A DNA stretch of 64,000 bases from Bog-473 sp963779735 (GTDB lineage Bacteria; Actinomycetota; Acidimicrobiia; Acidimicrobiales; RAAP-2), in NCBI GenBank assembly GCA_963779735.1, contig CAVZZJ010000006.1, positions 558,001 to 622,000 of the forward strand. Reading direction: 5' to 3'. The position numbers and the translations under genes are program-made. Of this stretch, positions 52,490-60,698 are shown in pieces (position 1 is the stretch's first letter; each line of letters begins with the position of its first letter). The notes beneath the pieces are model-generated. The model had not been told where the DNA came from and ran no database searches. It saw only the letters and a list, made by a program, of their open reading frames with translations.

Positions 52490-53056
52490 TCAGCCGGACG
52501 GCGGTCCACCTGCAATGGACATTGCAGAGAGAAGCCCCTCCGGATCGTCGGACACGGCGATGTCCGTTAGCAGATCGGGACGGATGAACCCGCGCTCGAC
52601 GCCGTCCGCCATGAAGCGCAGCAAGAGGTCGAAGAAACCATCGACGTTCACGATCCCGGACCGCTTGGTGTGGATGCCCAGGTGCCCCCAGGTGACGGAC
52701 TCCATGAACTCCTCGCAGGTGCCGACGCCGCCGGGCAGCATGACGACCGCATCGGAGAGCTCGGCCATGCGGGCCTTGCGCTCGTGCATGGTGCGGGTCA
52801 CCTCCAGGCGATGGAGGCCGCCGTGGGCGATCTCGTGGCCGGCCAGCGACTCGGTGATGACGCCGATGACCCGTCCGCCGGCGGCCAGTGCAGCGTCCGC
52901 CACGACGCCCATGAGCCCGACGGACGCGCCCCCGTACACCAGCCCGATCCTCCGACGACCGAGCGCGGTGCCGAGGGCGGCCGCCGCCGCGGCGAACGAG
53001 GGCCGATCACCGAGGCGCGAGCCGCAGAACACGGACACGTTCCTCGGTGGCGGCAC
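52490..53056 (-). CDS. LOG-family protein (nucleotide 5'-monophosphate phosphoribohydrolase-like)
   Basis: A 188-residue Rossmann-fold protein with NVSVFCGSRLGDRPSFAAAA, GLVYGGASVGLMGVVADAAL and the LOG signature MLPGGVGTCEEF near residue 108. It also has the Arg of TMHERKARM. The GTG at 53056 is the only sensible start downstream of the exporter gene. LOG enzymes release cytokinin-type bases or cleave nucleotide monophosphates; the exact substrate here is unknown. Confidence 0.8.
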   Translation of the reverse strand: MPPPRNVSVFCGSRLGDRPSFAAAAAALGTALGRRRIGLVYGGASVGLMGVVADAALAAGGRVIGVITESLAGHEIAHGGLHRLEVTRTMHERKARMAELSDAVVMLPGGVGTCEEFMESVTWGHLGIHTKRSGIVNVDGFFDLLLRFMADGVERGFIRPDLLTDIAVSDDPEGLLSAMSIAGGPPSG

Positions 53057-53114
53057 GTCGGCAGTCTTCTGGTCCTGGGAGGTGACGGCAAGGGGGGTCC
53101 GGAGCGGCGGGCGG

Positions 53115-54581
53115 TCAGGCCACGTTCTCCGAAAGGGGGTGGCTCCGCTCGCGCTGCCGTGCGGCGGCGCGGCCCCGGCGCACCATTGTCTCCGCGGCGT
53201 CACTGTCGTGGAACGTGAGCGAGAATCCGGTCCCGGCCAGGGCGAAGAGTGCGGCGGTGGCGAACGCCCAGTGGTAGGCCGTGATGCTCGGGCCGGTGAC
53301 ACCGCCGGCCGCCTGGGCCGACCCGACGCCCACGAGCACGGTGGAGAGGGCCGCGACACCAATGGCGCTCCCCACCTGGCGTCCCATGTTGAAGAGCGTC
53401 GAGGCGCGGCCCGTGGCGGCGGGGGAGATCTGGGCAAAGGCGCTCGTCTGGCCGGGGATGAAGATCTGGGCGACGACCACCCCGAGCATGAACAAGATCC
53501 CCCGCATCACCCACAGGCTGGTGGTCAGGCTGATCTGGGTCAGGACGAGCAAGACCGTCGCCAGTCCGACGAGGCCGGAGGTCATGTGCCGGCGCGGTCC
53601 GAGTCTGGGATAGATCACCCGACTGGCCATCTGCGCGCCGAGCATCACCCCCAAGGCTTCGGGAAAGGTGGAGAGCCCCGACTGCAGGGCGCTCAGGCCA
53701 CGAGCGTCCTGGAAGTACAGGGGGATCAGGTAAAGGACCCCGAGAAACGCCCCGGCCGTCATGAATATGGTCCCGCTCGACGCTCGGAAGGAGCGTCCCG
53801 AGAGGAGCCGGAGATCGACCATCGGATGGGAGCTGCGCAGCTCCCATCCGACCAGCATGCCGAGCAGGAGCACTCCGGCGCCGAAGGTGCCCAGGACATC
53901 GGGTGAGGACCAGCCCTGGAGCGGGCCTTCCGAGACGCCGTACATCAAGAGGCCGAGACCAGCCCCCGCGAGCAGGAATCCGGGGGCGTCGAACACCCCG
54001 GCCTCCTGTGGCGCGGCGCGCTCCAGGCACAGGGCGCCGAAGGTGAGCGCGGCAATTCCGATCGGTAGGTTGACGAAGAACACCCAGCGCCAGCTCAGGC
54101 TGGTCACCAGGAGTCCGCCGAGCACGGGACCGATGGCGGGTGCCAGGGTGGTGCCGATGGTCAGGATGCTGGCGGCGCGAATGCGCTCCGACGGTGGGAA
54201 GACCCGGTAGAGCATGGCCATGCCGACCGGTGCCAACATCCCGCCGCCGGCGCCCTGTATGACCCGGAAGAACACCAGTTCCGGGAGGTTCTGGGCCAAC
54301 CCGCACAGCGCCGAGCCGAGCGTGAAAACGACGATGGCGGTCATCAGGACCCGCTTGCCGCCGAAGCGATCACCCAACCAGCCCGACGCCGGGATGAAGA
54401 CGGCCAGGCTGACCAGGTAGGCGATCACGATCCCGTCCACCGCGGTCGGGGGGATGCCGAAGTCTCGTCCGATGGTGGGGAGGGCCACATTGACGATCGT
54501 GATGTCCATGATGTTCATGAACATCGCCGAGGTGAAGACCACGCCCACGGCGACCTTCTGGCTCATGTGGACTGCGGGCAC
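53115..54581 (-). CDS. MFS transporter, DHA2 (EmrB/QacA) family
   Basis: A 488-residue, 14-helix exporter with motif A-type GWLGDRFGGKRVL, an early IMDITIVNVALPTIG and the motif C-like GGLLVTSLSWRWVFFVNLPI. It likely exports drugs or toxic compounds by proton antiport. GTG start at 54581; an ATG at 54566 is an alternative. The LOG-family gene is 58 bases downstream. Confidence 0.88.
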   Translation of the reverse strand: MPAVHMSQKVAVGVVFTSAMFMNIMDITIVNVALPTIGRDFGIPPTAVDGIVIAYLVSLAVFIPASGWLGDRFGGKRVLMTAIVVFTLGSALCGLAQNLPELVFFRVIQGAGGGMLAPVGMAMLYRVFPPSERIRAASILTIGTTLAPAIGPVLGGLLVTSLSWRWVFFVNLPIGIAALTFGALCLERAAPQEAGVFDAPGFLLAGAGLGLLMYGVSEGPLQGWSSPDVLGTFGAGVLLLGMLVGWELRSSHPMVDLRLLSGRSFRASSGTIFMTAGAFLGVLYLIPLYFQDARGLSALQSGLSTFPEALGVMLGAQMASRVIYPRLGPRRHMTSGLVGLATVLLVLTQISLTTSLWVMRGILFMLGVVVAQIFIPGQTSAFAQISPAATGRASTLFNMGRQVGSAIGVAALSTVLVGVGSAQAAGGVTGPSITAYHWAFATAALFALAGTGFSLTFHDSDAAETMVRRGRAAARQRERSHPLSENVA

Positions 54582-54663
54582 GATCTGACATTCCTAACTG
54601 TGGTCCAAGGGCGGGTCCTCGCAACCCCCGAGACGACGGCCCACGACACCGCCGGCCACGACC

Positions 54664-55752
54664 CTATGCGCCCGACGTTCCCTCTCGGGCGCTGGTCTCG
54701 GCACCCCCTTGCAGCCCACGCCCCGGGGCGGCACCGACGGACTCCCTGATCACGTACTGCGGATCGCCGGCCGCCGCCTCTGGGGCGGGGTTGCTCCCGA
54801 GGCGCACCAGAAGATCGTGGGTGATTCGGCGAGCCTGCTGGTAGCGATCGAGGCGGATCACGCAGAGGGCGGGCCGGTACGCCACCGCCCACTCGGAGTC
54901 CCCGAACGTGATGAACGAGATCTGCCGCGGGATGACCCAGCCCATTGTCCCCAGAGCGCCGAGGATGGATGGGGCCAGCCGATGCGAAGCGCAGATGAGG
55001 GCCGTCGGGCCACCGGCAGTTCCCAAGGAAGCCTGCAGTCGGGCCGCCAGCGCCCCCGCCGTGAGCTCAGTGGGCAGGGTGCACTGGTCCATCTGCAGGC
55101 CCAGGTGGGTGGACGAGTCTCTGACGGCCCGGCGCCTCGCCTCGGTCAGAGTCGCCGCTACAGCCAGGTCCGACGACGCTCCACGCGAGGCGAACAGCAC
55201 CCGCCGGTGCCCACGGCGGGCCAGATCGGCGAGCGCCTCCTCAATGGCTGCGCTCTCCGTCTCTGCCGAACCCGGTGAGGTGTCAGGCGACGTGACGATG
55301 GGCGAATCCCCCTGCTCAAGGGCGGAAAGCGCCGTTGGGTCGCGCATGAGCCCGGCCACGATGACGGCCGCCACCCGTTGGGACTGGAAGAGCTCGAGCT
55401 GGCGGCGCTCCACCGCCGCGTTGCGCTGTGCGTCGGCGATGACCACCGCGTACCCGCAGAGTTGGGCCACGTGTTGCACCCCACGGATGAAGGAGAGGGT
55501 GACCGGATTGGTCAGGTCCTGGACCAGGACGCCGAGTGCCGTGCTCTGCCTCCGCCTCAGGCCCCGGGCCAACGCGTCGAGACGGTACCCGAGCCGATCG
55601 GCCGCCTCCGTCACGCGGGCCCGCGCCGCGGAGCTGGCGTAGCCCGAACCGCTGAGCACACGCGACACGGTGGCGGTGCTGACCCCGGCCGCCGCGGCCA
55701 CGTCCTTCATGTCTGCTCGCCGGGGCGAGCGCTCCTGGTGCCCCTCTGCCAT
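54664..55752 (-). CDS. LacI-family transcriptional repressor
   Basis: A 362-residue regulator with the LacI HTH (ADMKDVAAAAGVSTATVSRV) and hinge helix. A periplasmic-binding-type sensor domain follows (LGVLVQDLTNPVTLSFIRGV; LICASHRLAPSILGALG). The effector is not evident. The consensus operator in its own leader suggests autorepression, and the divergent hydrolase may be co-controlled. Confidence 0.85.
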   Translation of the reverse strand: MAEGHQERSPRRADMKDVAAAAGVSTATVSRVLSGSGYASSAARARVTEAADRLGYRLDALARGLRRRQSTALGVLVQDLTNPVTLSFIRGVQHVAQLCGYAVVIADAQRNAAVERRQLELFQSQRVAAVIVAGLMRDPTALSALEQGDSPIVTSPDTSPGSAETESAAIEEALADLARRGHRRVLFASRGASSDLAVAATLTEARRRAVRDSSTHLGLQMDQCTLPTELTAGALAARLQASLGTAGGPTALICASHRLAPSILGALGTMGWVIPRQISFITFGDSEWAVAYRPALCVIRLDRYQQARRITHDLLVRLGSNPAPEAAAGDPQYVIRESVGAAPGRGLQGGAETSAREGTSGA

Positions 55753-55764
55753 TGCGCTCCCGTA

Positions 55765-55778
55765 TGAAATCGATTACA
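55765..55778. promoter_or_regulatory. LacI-type operator
   Basis: TGAAATCGATTACA fits the consensus TGNAANCGNTTNCA at every fixed position, including the central CG. It lies 13 bases upstream of the repressor start and about 46 bases before the divergent hydrolase start. Confidence 0.6.
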
Positions 55779-55823
55779 CATACCATACGGTGCCAAACCA
55801 CGGCTGCGGGCGGGAGGGGCGCC

Positions 55824-57017
55824 GTGAGCGGAGAGCAAGGGAGGGGCGTGGGAGCGAGCGTTCGACGAAGGTGGGGAAGTGGCCTCCGTACGCCGCTCGC
55901 CACGGGTGCCCTGGCGATCCTGGCCGTAGCGGGGAGCGTCGGTCAGGCCGGTTCGAGCGTCGCGGCTGAGCGCGCCTCGGCGCCATCGGGCACGGTCTGG
56001 CTGTGCCGGCCCGGGCAGGCCGGTGACCCGTGCGCCGCGGACCTGAATGCGACCGAGGTCACGTCCGGCGGCTCGACCCAGGTCGAGGACGCCACACCGG
56101 CCGCATCCACGAAATTCGACTGCTTCTACGTCTACCCGACGGTCTCCAACGCGCCAGCGGACAACACCACCCTCGTTGTCCATTCGGGCGAGATCGGTGC
56201 CGCCGTGGCCCAGGCGTCGCGGTTCTCACAGGTGTGCCGGGTGTGGGCCCCGATGTACCGCCAGCGCACAGCCACGTCCGAGGCGCGGGGGCTGGGAAGT
56301 GATCCGGCGGCGGACCGGGTGGCCTACGACAGTCTCCTGTCGGGGTGGGAGGACTACATCGCCCACGACAACGACGGCCGCCCCATCGTCTTCATCGGTC
56401 ACTCCCAGGGTGCCGCCATGTTGATCCGGCTTCTGCACAACGTGATCGACCCCGATCGGGCACTGCGGGCGCGCATGGTGTCCGCCATCATCGTCGGGGG
56501 CAACGTCCAGGTGCCGACCGGCAAGGATGTCGGCGGCTCGTTCCGGCACATTCCGACCTGCACGTCGGCCAGCGAGACCGGCTGCGTGATCGCCTACTCC
56601 ACCTTCGGGGCCCCTCCGCCGGGATCGGCGCTCTTCGGCCGGCCCGGCCAGGGGGTCAGCCTGCAGTCGGGACAGACCGCCTCGTCGGGCCAGCAGGTGG
56701 CGTGCGTCAACCCGGCGGACTTCTCGTCCGGGCCGGCGCCGCTCACCCCTTACTTCTTGAGCGCCACCTCCGCCGTGCCCGGCGTGAACGTGACGACCCC
56801 CTGGGTCACCTACCCGGGCCTTTACACGGCGCAGTGCAAGAGCAGGGGTGGTGCCACCTGGCTCCAGGTCTCCTCGACGTCGGTCAAGGGGGATCCCCGG
56901 CCGACGGTGAGTGCGTCGCTCGGTCCCGATTGGGGCTACCACCTCGACGACGTGAACCTGGCCCTGGGCAACCTGGTGATGGACGTGGCACGCCAGGAGG
57001 CGGCCTTCCGCGGCTGA
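55824..57017 (+). CDS. secreted DUF3089 alpha/beta-hydrolase
   Basis: A 397-residue protein with a signal-like helix (TPLATGALAILAVAGSVGQA). The DUF3089 core reads FDCFYVYPTVSN, VWAPMYRQ and the nucleophile elbow FIGHSQGAAML (Ser), with the late HLDDVNLALGNLV region supplying the catalytic His. A GTG at 55824 has GGGAGG upstream; a GTG at 55848 is possible. Substrate unknown, perhaps an ester. Confidence 0.8.
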   Translation: MSGEQGRGVGASVRRRWGSGLRTPLATGALAILAVAGSVGQAGSSVAAERASAPSGTVWLCRPGQAGDPCAADLNATEVTSGGSTQVEDATPAASTKFDCFYVYPTVSNAPADNTTLVVHSGEIGAAVAQASRFSQVCRVWAPMYRQRTATSEARGLGSDPAADRVAYDSLLSGWEDYIAHDNDGRPIVFIGHSQGAAMLIRLLHNVIDPDRALRARMVSAIIVGGNVQVPTGKDVGGSFRHIPTCTSASETGCVIAYSTFGAPPPGSALFGRPGQGVSLQSGQTASSGQQVACVNPADFSSGPAPLTPYFLSATSAVPGVNVTTPWVTYPGLYTAQCKSRGGATWLQVSSTSVKGDPRPTVSASLGPDWGYHLDDVNLALGNLVMDVARQEAAFRG

Positions 57018-57102
57018 GCGGGCTCGTCGCGTGCCACCGCACGCGCTCGCGGCGCGGCGCTCGGCGAGGACCGCCCGACGCGGCCGTCGTAGACTCCCGG
57101 GC

Positions 57103-57876
57103 GTGGTCAAGGTGATAGCCGTCGCGAATCAAAAGGGCGGCGTGGCCAAGACCACCACCGTGCACTCGCTCGGTGTCGCGCTGGCCCAGCAGGGCAAGCG
57201 AGTCCTGGTGGTCGACCTCGATCCCCAGGCGTGCCTGACCTTCTCGCTGGGGTTCGACCCCGACGACCCCGGTCCGTCACTGCACGACGTCCTGGTGCGA
57301 CGGGCGATGGCCGCCGATGTGCGCCGCCCCGTCCCCGGGGTGGACGGTCTGAGCCTGATCCCGGCCACCATCGACCTGGCCGGGGCCGAGGTCCACCTGC
57401 TCGGCCGCACCGCTCGCGAGCACGTCCTGGCTCGAGCCTTGCAGCCGGTCGTCGACGACTACGACGTGGTCATGATCGACTGCCCGCCTTCGTTGGGCGT
57501 GCTGACCATAAACGGGCTCACCGCGGCCGAAGTGGTCCTGGTGCCTCTGCAGTGCGAGGCGCTCAGTCACCGCGGTGTCGGCCAGCTGCTTGAGACCGTC
57601 GAGGACGTGCGGCAGTTTGCCAACGAGAAGCTCTGCGTCCTGGGGGTGATCCCCACCATGTACGACGGCCGTACGACGCACGCTCGCAAGGTCCTGAGTC
57701 AGGTGGAGGAGAGCTACGGGCTGAGGGTCTTCCTACCCCCCGTGCCCAAATCGGTCCGTTTCGCCGAGGCTCCCGAGCTCGGTCGGTCCGTGTTGCAGCA
57801 TGCGCCCGCATCGCCGGGCGCGGCAGCCTACCGAGCGCTGGCCGCGGAGGTCTTCGACTCCCTCCAGGCGATCTGA
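57103..57876 (+). CDS. ParA/Soj-like ATPase
   Basis: A 257-residue P-loop ATPase starting VVKVIAVANQKGGVAKTTTV, with the deviant Walker A KGGVAKTT, LVVDLDPQACLTFSLGF (A' and switch) and VVMIDCPPSLGVLTINGLTA. Complete ParA fold; the N-terminal HTH of plasmid ParA is absent, so it resembles chromosomal or orphan ParA/MinD relatives. It forms an operon with the zinc-ribbon gene downstream. Confidence 0.85.
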   Translation: MVKVIAVANQKGGVAKTTTVHSLGVALAQQGKRVLVVDLDPQACLTFSLGFDPDDPGPSLHDVLVRRAMAADVRRPVPGVDGLSLIPATIDLAGAEVHLLGRTAREHVLARALQPVVDDYDVVMIDCPPSLGVLTINGLTAAEVVLVPLQCEALSHRGVGQLLETVEDVRQFANEKLCVLGVIPTMYDGRTTHARKVLSQVEESYGLRVFLPPVPKSVRFAEAPELGRSVLQHAPASPGAAAYRALAAEVFDSLQAI

Positions 57877-57877
57877 G

Positions 57878-58237
57878 GTGGCCACTTCGCGGGCCGGGAA
57901 GCCGCCCGATCCGCTGGGTAAGCGGGCGCTGTACGGGTCACCCTCGTCCGTTGACGGGGGTGGGGAGTCGACCGCGGCAAGACCGTCGACGGCGGGCCAA
58001 CCCGCCGGGAAGCGAACGCTGTACTCCGGCGCCAACTCGGAGAAGGACGGCGGCCGGGGCGCGTTCACGGTGCGATGCCAGCGTTGTCAGCGGGTGTCGC
58101 GCGTGGGGCTGCTCGAGCTTCTCATACTCCAGTTCCCTCTTGGAGTGTGGATTCCTCGGGGTCGCTTCGATCGGCGCATGACCTGCCCGTCGTGTCGCCG
58201 ACGCGCCTGGTGCAGCGTCTCCCTGCGCCGCGACTGA
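57878..58237 (+). CDS. zinc-ribbon protein, partner of the ParA-like gene
   Basis: A 119-residue protein from a GTG one base after the ParA-like stop. The N-terminal 60 residues hold two copies of GKRxLYxG (GKRALYGS and GKRTLYSG) in a disordered Ser/Gly/Pro context. A CQRC...CPSC zinc ribbon with a hydrophobic insert (LLELLILQFPLGVWIP) follows. The repeated short motifs may recruit the ATPase. Known family not recognised. Confidence 0.65.
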   Translation: MATSRAGKPPDPLGKRALYGSPSSVDGGGESTAARPSTAGQPAGKRTLYSGANSEKDGGRGAFTVRCQRCQRVSRVGLLELLILQFPLGVWIPRGRFDRRMTCPSCRRRAWCSVSLRRD

Positions 58238-58285
58238 GCTTTCGAACGGGACGCCTCGCGCCCAGCTTCGGGACGCCGAACGGAG

Positions 58286-59398
58286 CTATTCGGCCAGGTA
58301 GAAACGGGCCGGGACGCTCGGCTCGCGTGTCACCCGGCCCCGTCGCTCGAGCAGGACGAGGTGGGCGAGCGTCTCGCCGTTGGCCGCCCGCTGCATGTAG
58401 TCGTGTATCTCGTCGAACGGCCGGGACCAGGTCAGGGAGAGCGTGACGTCCCAGCACGAGCTCCCGGGGTTCTTCTCCAGAGCGCCCTCAATCTCTTCCA
58501 GGCGATCGGCGTGGTGTTGGAGGAGCGCGTCGACCCGCTCCTCGAGTCCGGAAAACCTGTACTCGTGCGCCGGGAGTACCTCGTCTGTCTGCAGCGCCCG
58601 GACCTTGGCCAGCGACTCGAGGTAGTCGCCCAGCGGATTGCCGAGCTGTTGGGAGTGCAACGCGATGTTGGGCGTGATGCGGGGAAGGACGTGGTCTCCG
58701 GAGAGCAAGAGCCGGTGGCGATCTGAGTAGAGGCAGATGTGGCCGGGCGAGTGGCCCGGCGTCCACACCGCCTGGAAGTCCCAACCGGGAAGGTCGATCT
58801 TCTGGTGGTCCTCGATGAGCACGTCCGGCGGGGCCACGCTGATGGAGGACGAGATGGCCATGGAGGCCAGGGCCAGGTCGCCCAGCTTGTCCATGGGCAC
58901 GCCCGACATGAGCATGAGCTCCTGCATCCGCTCGACCAGCTCGTTCGGCTCTTCGTAGCGAGCCTCAAGGAGGGTGGCATCGGCCGGATGCAGACCGACC
59001 CATGCTCCCGAGGCGTCGCGCACCCGGGGGGCCAGGCCGTAGTGGTCAGGGTGGATGTGCGTCACCACCACGGAGCGGACATCGCCGATGGAGCCCCCGA
59101 CCGCCGTCAGTCCGTCGTTCAGGGCGTCCCAGGCGTCGTCGGTGGGCCATCCGGCGTCGACGAGTGCCACGCCGTTGTCCAGCTCGAGCACGTACACCGA
59201 GACGTAGCGCAGCGGGTTGTTCGGTATGGGAACCGGGATCGACCACAATCCCGGACGTACCTTCTCCACGGGCGGCACCACATTGCGATCCCAGGCATCC
59301 TTTTGGGCGGTGCCCGTGACGGTGAACACGGTGGCACGGTAATCCAGCTCCTCTGGTGAGGGCCAACGCGGGCGGGTGTCGGCGACCCGCTCGGGCAC
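58286..59398 (-). CDS. MBL-fold metallo-hydrolase
   Basis: A 370-residue metallo-beta-lactamase-fold protein with motif THIHPDHYGL (HxHxDH), GHSPGHICLYSD and LLLSGDHVLP, which hold the metal ligands. The GTG at 59398 leaves a 73-base divergent gap to the thioredoxin-like gene; longer reading would overlap that gene. A C-terminal winged-helix-like region (DEIHDYMQRAANGETLAHLV) is common in MBL proteins of this type. Confidence 0.8.
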   Translation of the reverse strand: MPERVADTRPRWPSPEELDYRATVFTVTGTAQKDAWDRNVVPPVEKVRPGLWSIPVPIPNNPLRYVSVYVLELDNGVALVDAGWPTDDAWDALNDGLTAVGGSIGDVRSVVVTHIHPDHYGLAPRVRDASGAWVGLHPADATLLEARYEEPNELVERMQELMLMSGVPMDKLGDLALASMAISSSISVAPPDVLIEDHQKIDLPGWDFQAVWTPGHSPGHICLYSDRHRLLLSGDHVLPRITPNIALHSQQLGNPLGDYLESLAKVRALQTDEVLPAHEYRFSGLEERVDALLQHHADRLEEIEGALEKNPGSSCWDVTLSLTWSRPFDEIHDYMQRAANGETLAHLVLLERRGRVTREPSVPARFYLAE

Positions 59399-59471
59399 TG
59401 AAGCGGACGACGGGTAGCGTGGCCGGTCGACAGGCCGGATCGGTGTGGCACCGCCGACAAAGGGGGCTCGC

Positions 59472-60098
59472 GTGGCTGGAAGGGACGGTCCCGAAAACGT
59501 CGCTCTCCCCCGACCGACCGTGCCCGCGGACGAGGCCGGGCCTCCGCCGTGGTGGAGAGCGCGTGGAGGATCCAGAGCGCTCCGGTGGGGCCTCGCCGTC
59601 GCGACGCTTGCGGTGATCGGCGCGTCGGTCGCCGCCACGCTGACCACTTCGGCGGGCACTCCCGACGCCGCGCCGTTGAACCTGGCGCTTCCCCGGTTCG
59701 CTCTGCCCAACCTGGTCCCGGGAGGTCCGGAGATCTCCTCGGTCGGATTGAGCGACGGATCGGCGGTGGTGCTCAATTTCTGGGGTTCTTGGTGTCCGCC
59801 GTGTCAGGCGGAGATGCCCGCCTTCGCGGCCGCGCACCGGGAATTGGGCCACAAGGTGACCTTTGTGGGAATCGACGTGCAGGACACCCGACCGGCGGCG
59901 ATCGGCCTCGTCCGCCGCGTGGGGATCACCTACCCGAGCGGGTTTGACGCCAATGGCTCGGTGGAGGACGAGTTCGACACGAATGGTACTCCCGCCACCT
60001 ACTTCATCTCCCACGGCAGGATCCTGAATCTGCACCCTGGTGATCTCACCGAGGGTGCCCTCCTCGCCGAGGTCCGTCAGATCTTCGGCATCTCCTGA
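59472..60098 (+). CDS. TlpA/ResA-like membrane-anchored thioredoxin
   Basis: A 208-residue protein with one N-terminal helix (GLAVATLAVIGASVAATLTT) and an extracytoplasmic thioredoxin fold: NFWGSWCPPCQAEMPAF holds the redox CPPC, and the cis-Pro lies in NGTPATYFI. Such proteins reduce cytochrome c or other exported thiols. GTG start at 59472; an ATG at 59445 is possible. Confidence 0.85.
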   Translation: MAGRDGPENVALPRPTVPADEAGPPPWWRARGGSRALRWGLAVATLAVIGASVAATLTTSAGTPDAAPLNLALPRFALPNLVPGGPEISSVGLSDGSAVVLNFWGSWCPPCQAEMPAFAAAHRELGHKVTFVGIDVQDTRPAAIGLVRRVGITYPSGFDANGSVEDEFDTNGTPATYFISHGRILNLHPGDLTEGALLAEVRQIFGIS

Positions 60099-60139
60099 TC
60101 GGGCCCGCCAGGGCGCGCCGTCGAGGGCTGTGCACCCAG

Positions 60140-60213
60140 TCGGGCTGCCGGGATTTGAACCCGGGACCTCCTGCTCCCAAAGCAGGCGCGCTGCCAAGCT
60201 GCGCTACAGCCCG
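60140..60213 (-). tRNA. tRNA-Pro(UGG)
   Basis: The minus strand folds as a full cloverleaf starting CGGGCTG and ending CAGCCCG, with discriminator A. The anticodon loop is TTTGGGA, anticodon TGG, and the T loop TTCAAAT. CCA is not encoded. Confidence 0.92.
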
Positions 60214-60325
60214 TTGCCGCGACACCGGAACCTCTCTCAGCCTGCCATAGGCCGGACGATCCTGAGATCCGGGGCGCTGCGGGAACGGCCCACCAGCGTA
60301 GCCACGAGGCCCGCCTGTCCTTCGC

Positions 60326-60481
60326 TCAGTCCGCTTTCTTCCCGAGGATGCGGTTCATCTTGGTCCCGCAGGTCGGGCACAGGCCCTGGGCAGCACGTCG
60401 GCCATTGGCCAGCTCGACCTCTTGGCCGTCGAACTCCCGCTTTTCGCGACACTTGACGCAGTAACCCTCGTAGTTAGCCAT
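60326..60481 (-). CDS. DUF5679 zinc-ribbon-like protein
   Basis: A 51-residue protein starting MANYEGYCVKCREKREFDG, with AGAGGAG five bases upstream. Two Cys pairs (CVKC and CPTC) form a zinc knuckle around a short basic-acidic loop. This small family is common in Actinobacteria. Role unknown. The gene lies close to the tRNA and is divergent from tig. Confidence 0.8.
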   Translation of the reverse strand: MANYEGYCVKCREKREFDGQEVELANGRRAAQGLCPTCGTKMNRILGKKAD

Positions 60482-60698
60482 GACAACTCCTCTGATCGGT
60501 GAGCCCCCGGATTGCCTCGAAAGCTAGCGGGAGGGTTTTGCGAAGGGGGGGATGCTCAGGCCGGCGCGGGCCGGCCTGCGGTAGGCCTCTGCGCGTGGCG
60601 GGTCCGCCCCCGCGCCGGTGAACTTCCTGTTCGGAGGGGGCGCGGGCCGTGTCCGGCGCGGCGAGGTCGGGCACGGCCAGTAGAGTGGGCGGTTCGTG

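Noticed and set aside
55316..57115. Further long frames overlapping lacI and the DUF3089 gene
   Set aside because: Shadows of the real genes; no motifs and odd Arg/Pro-rich composition.
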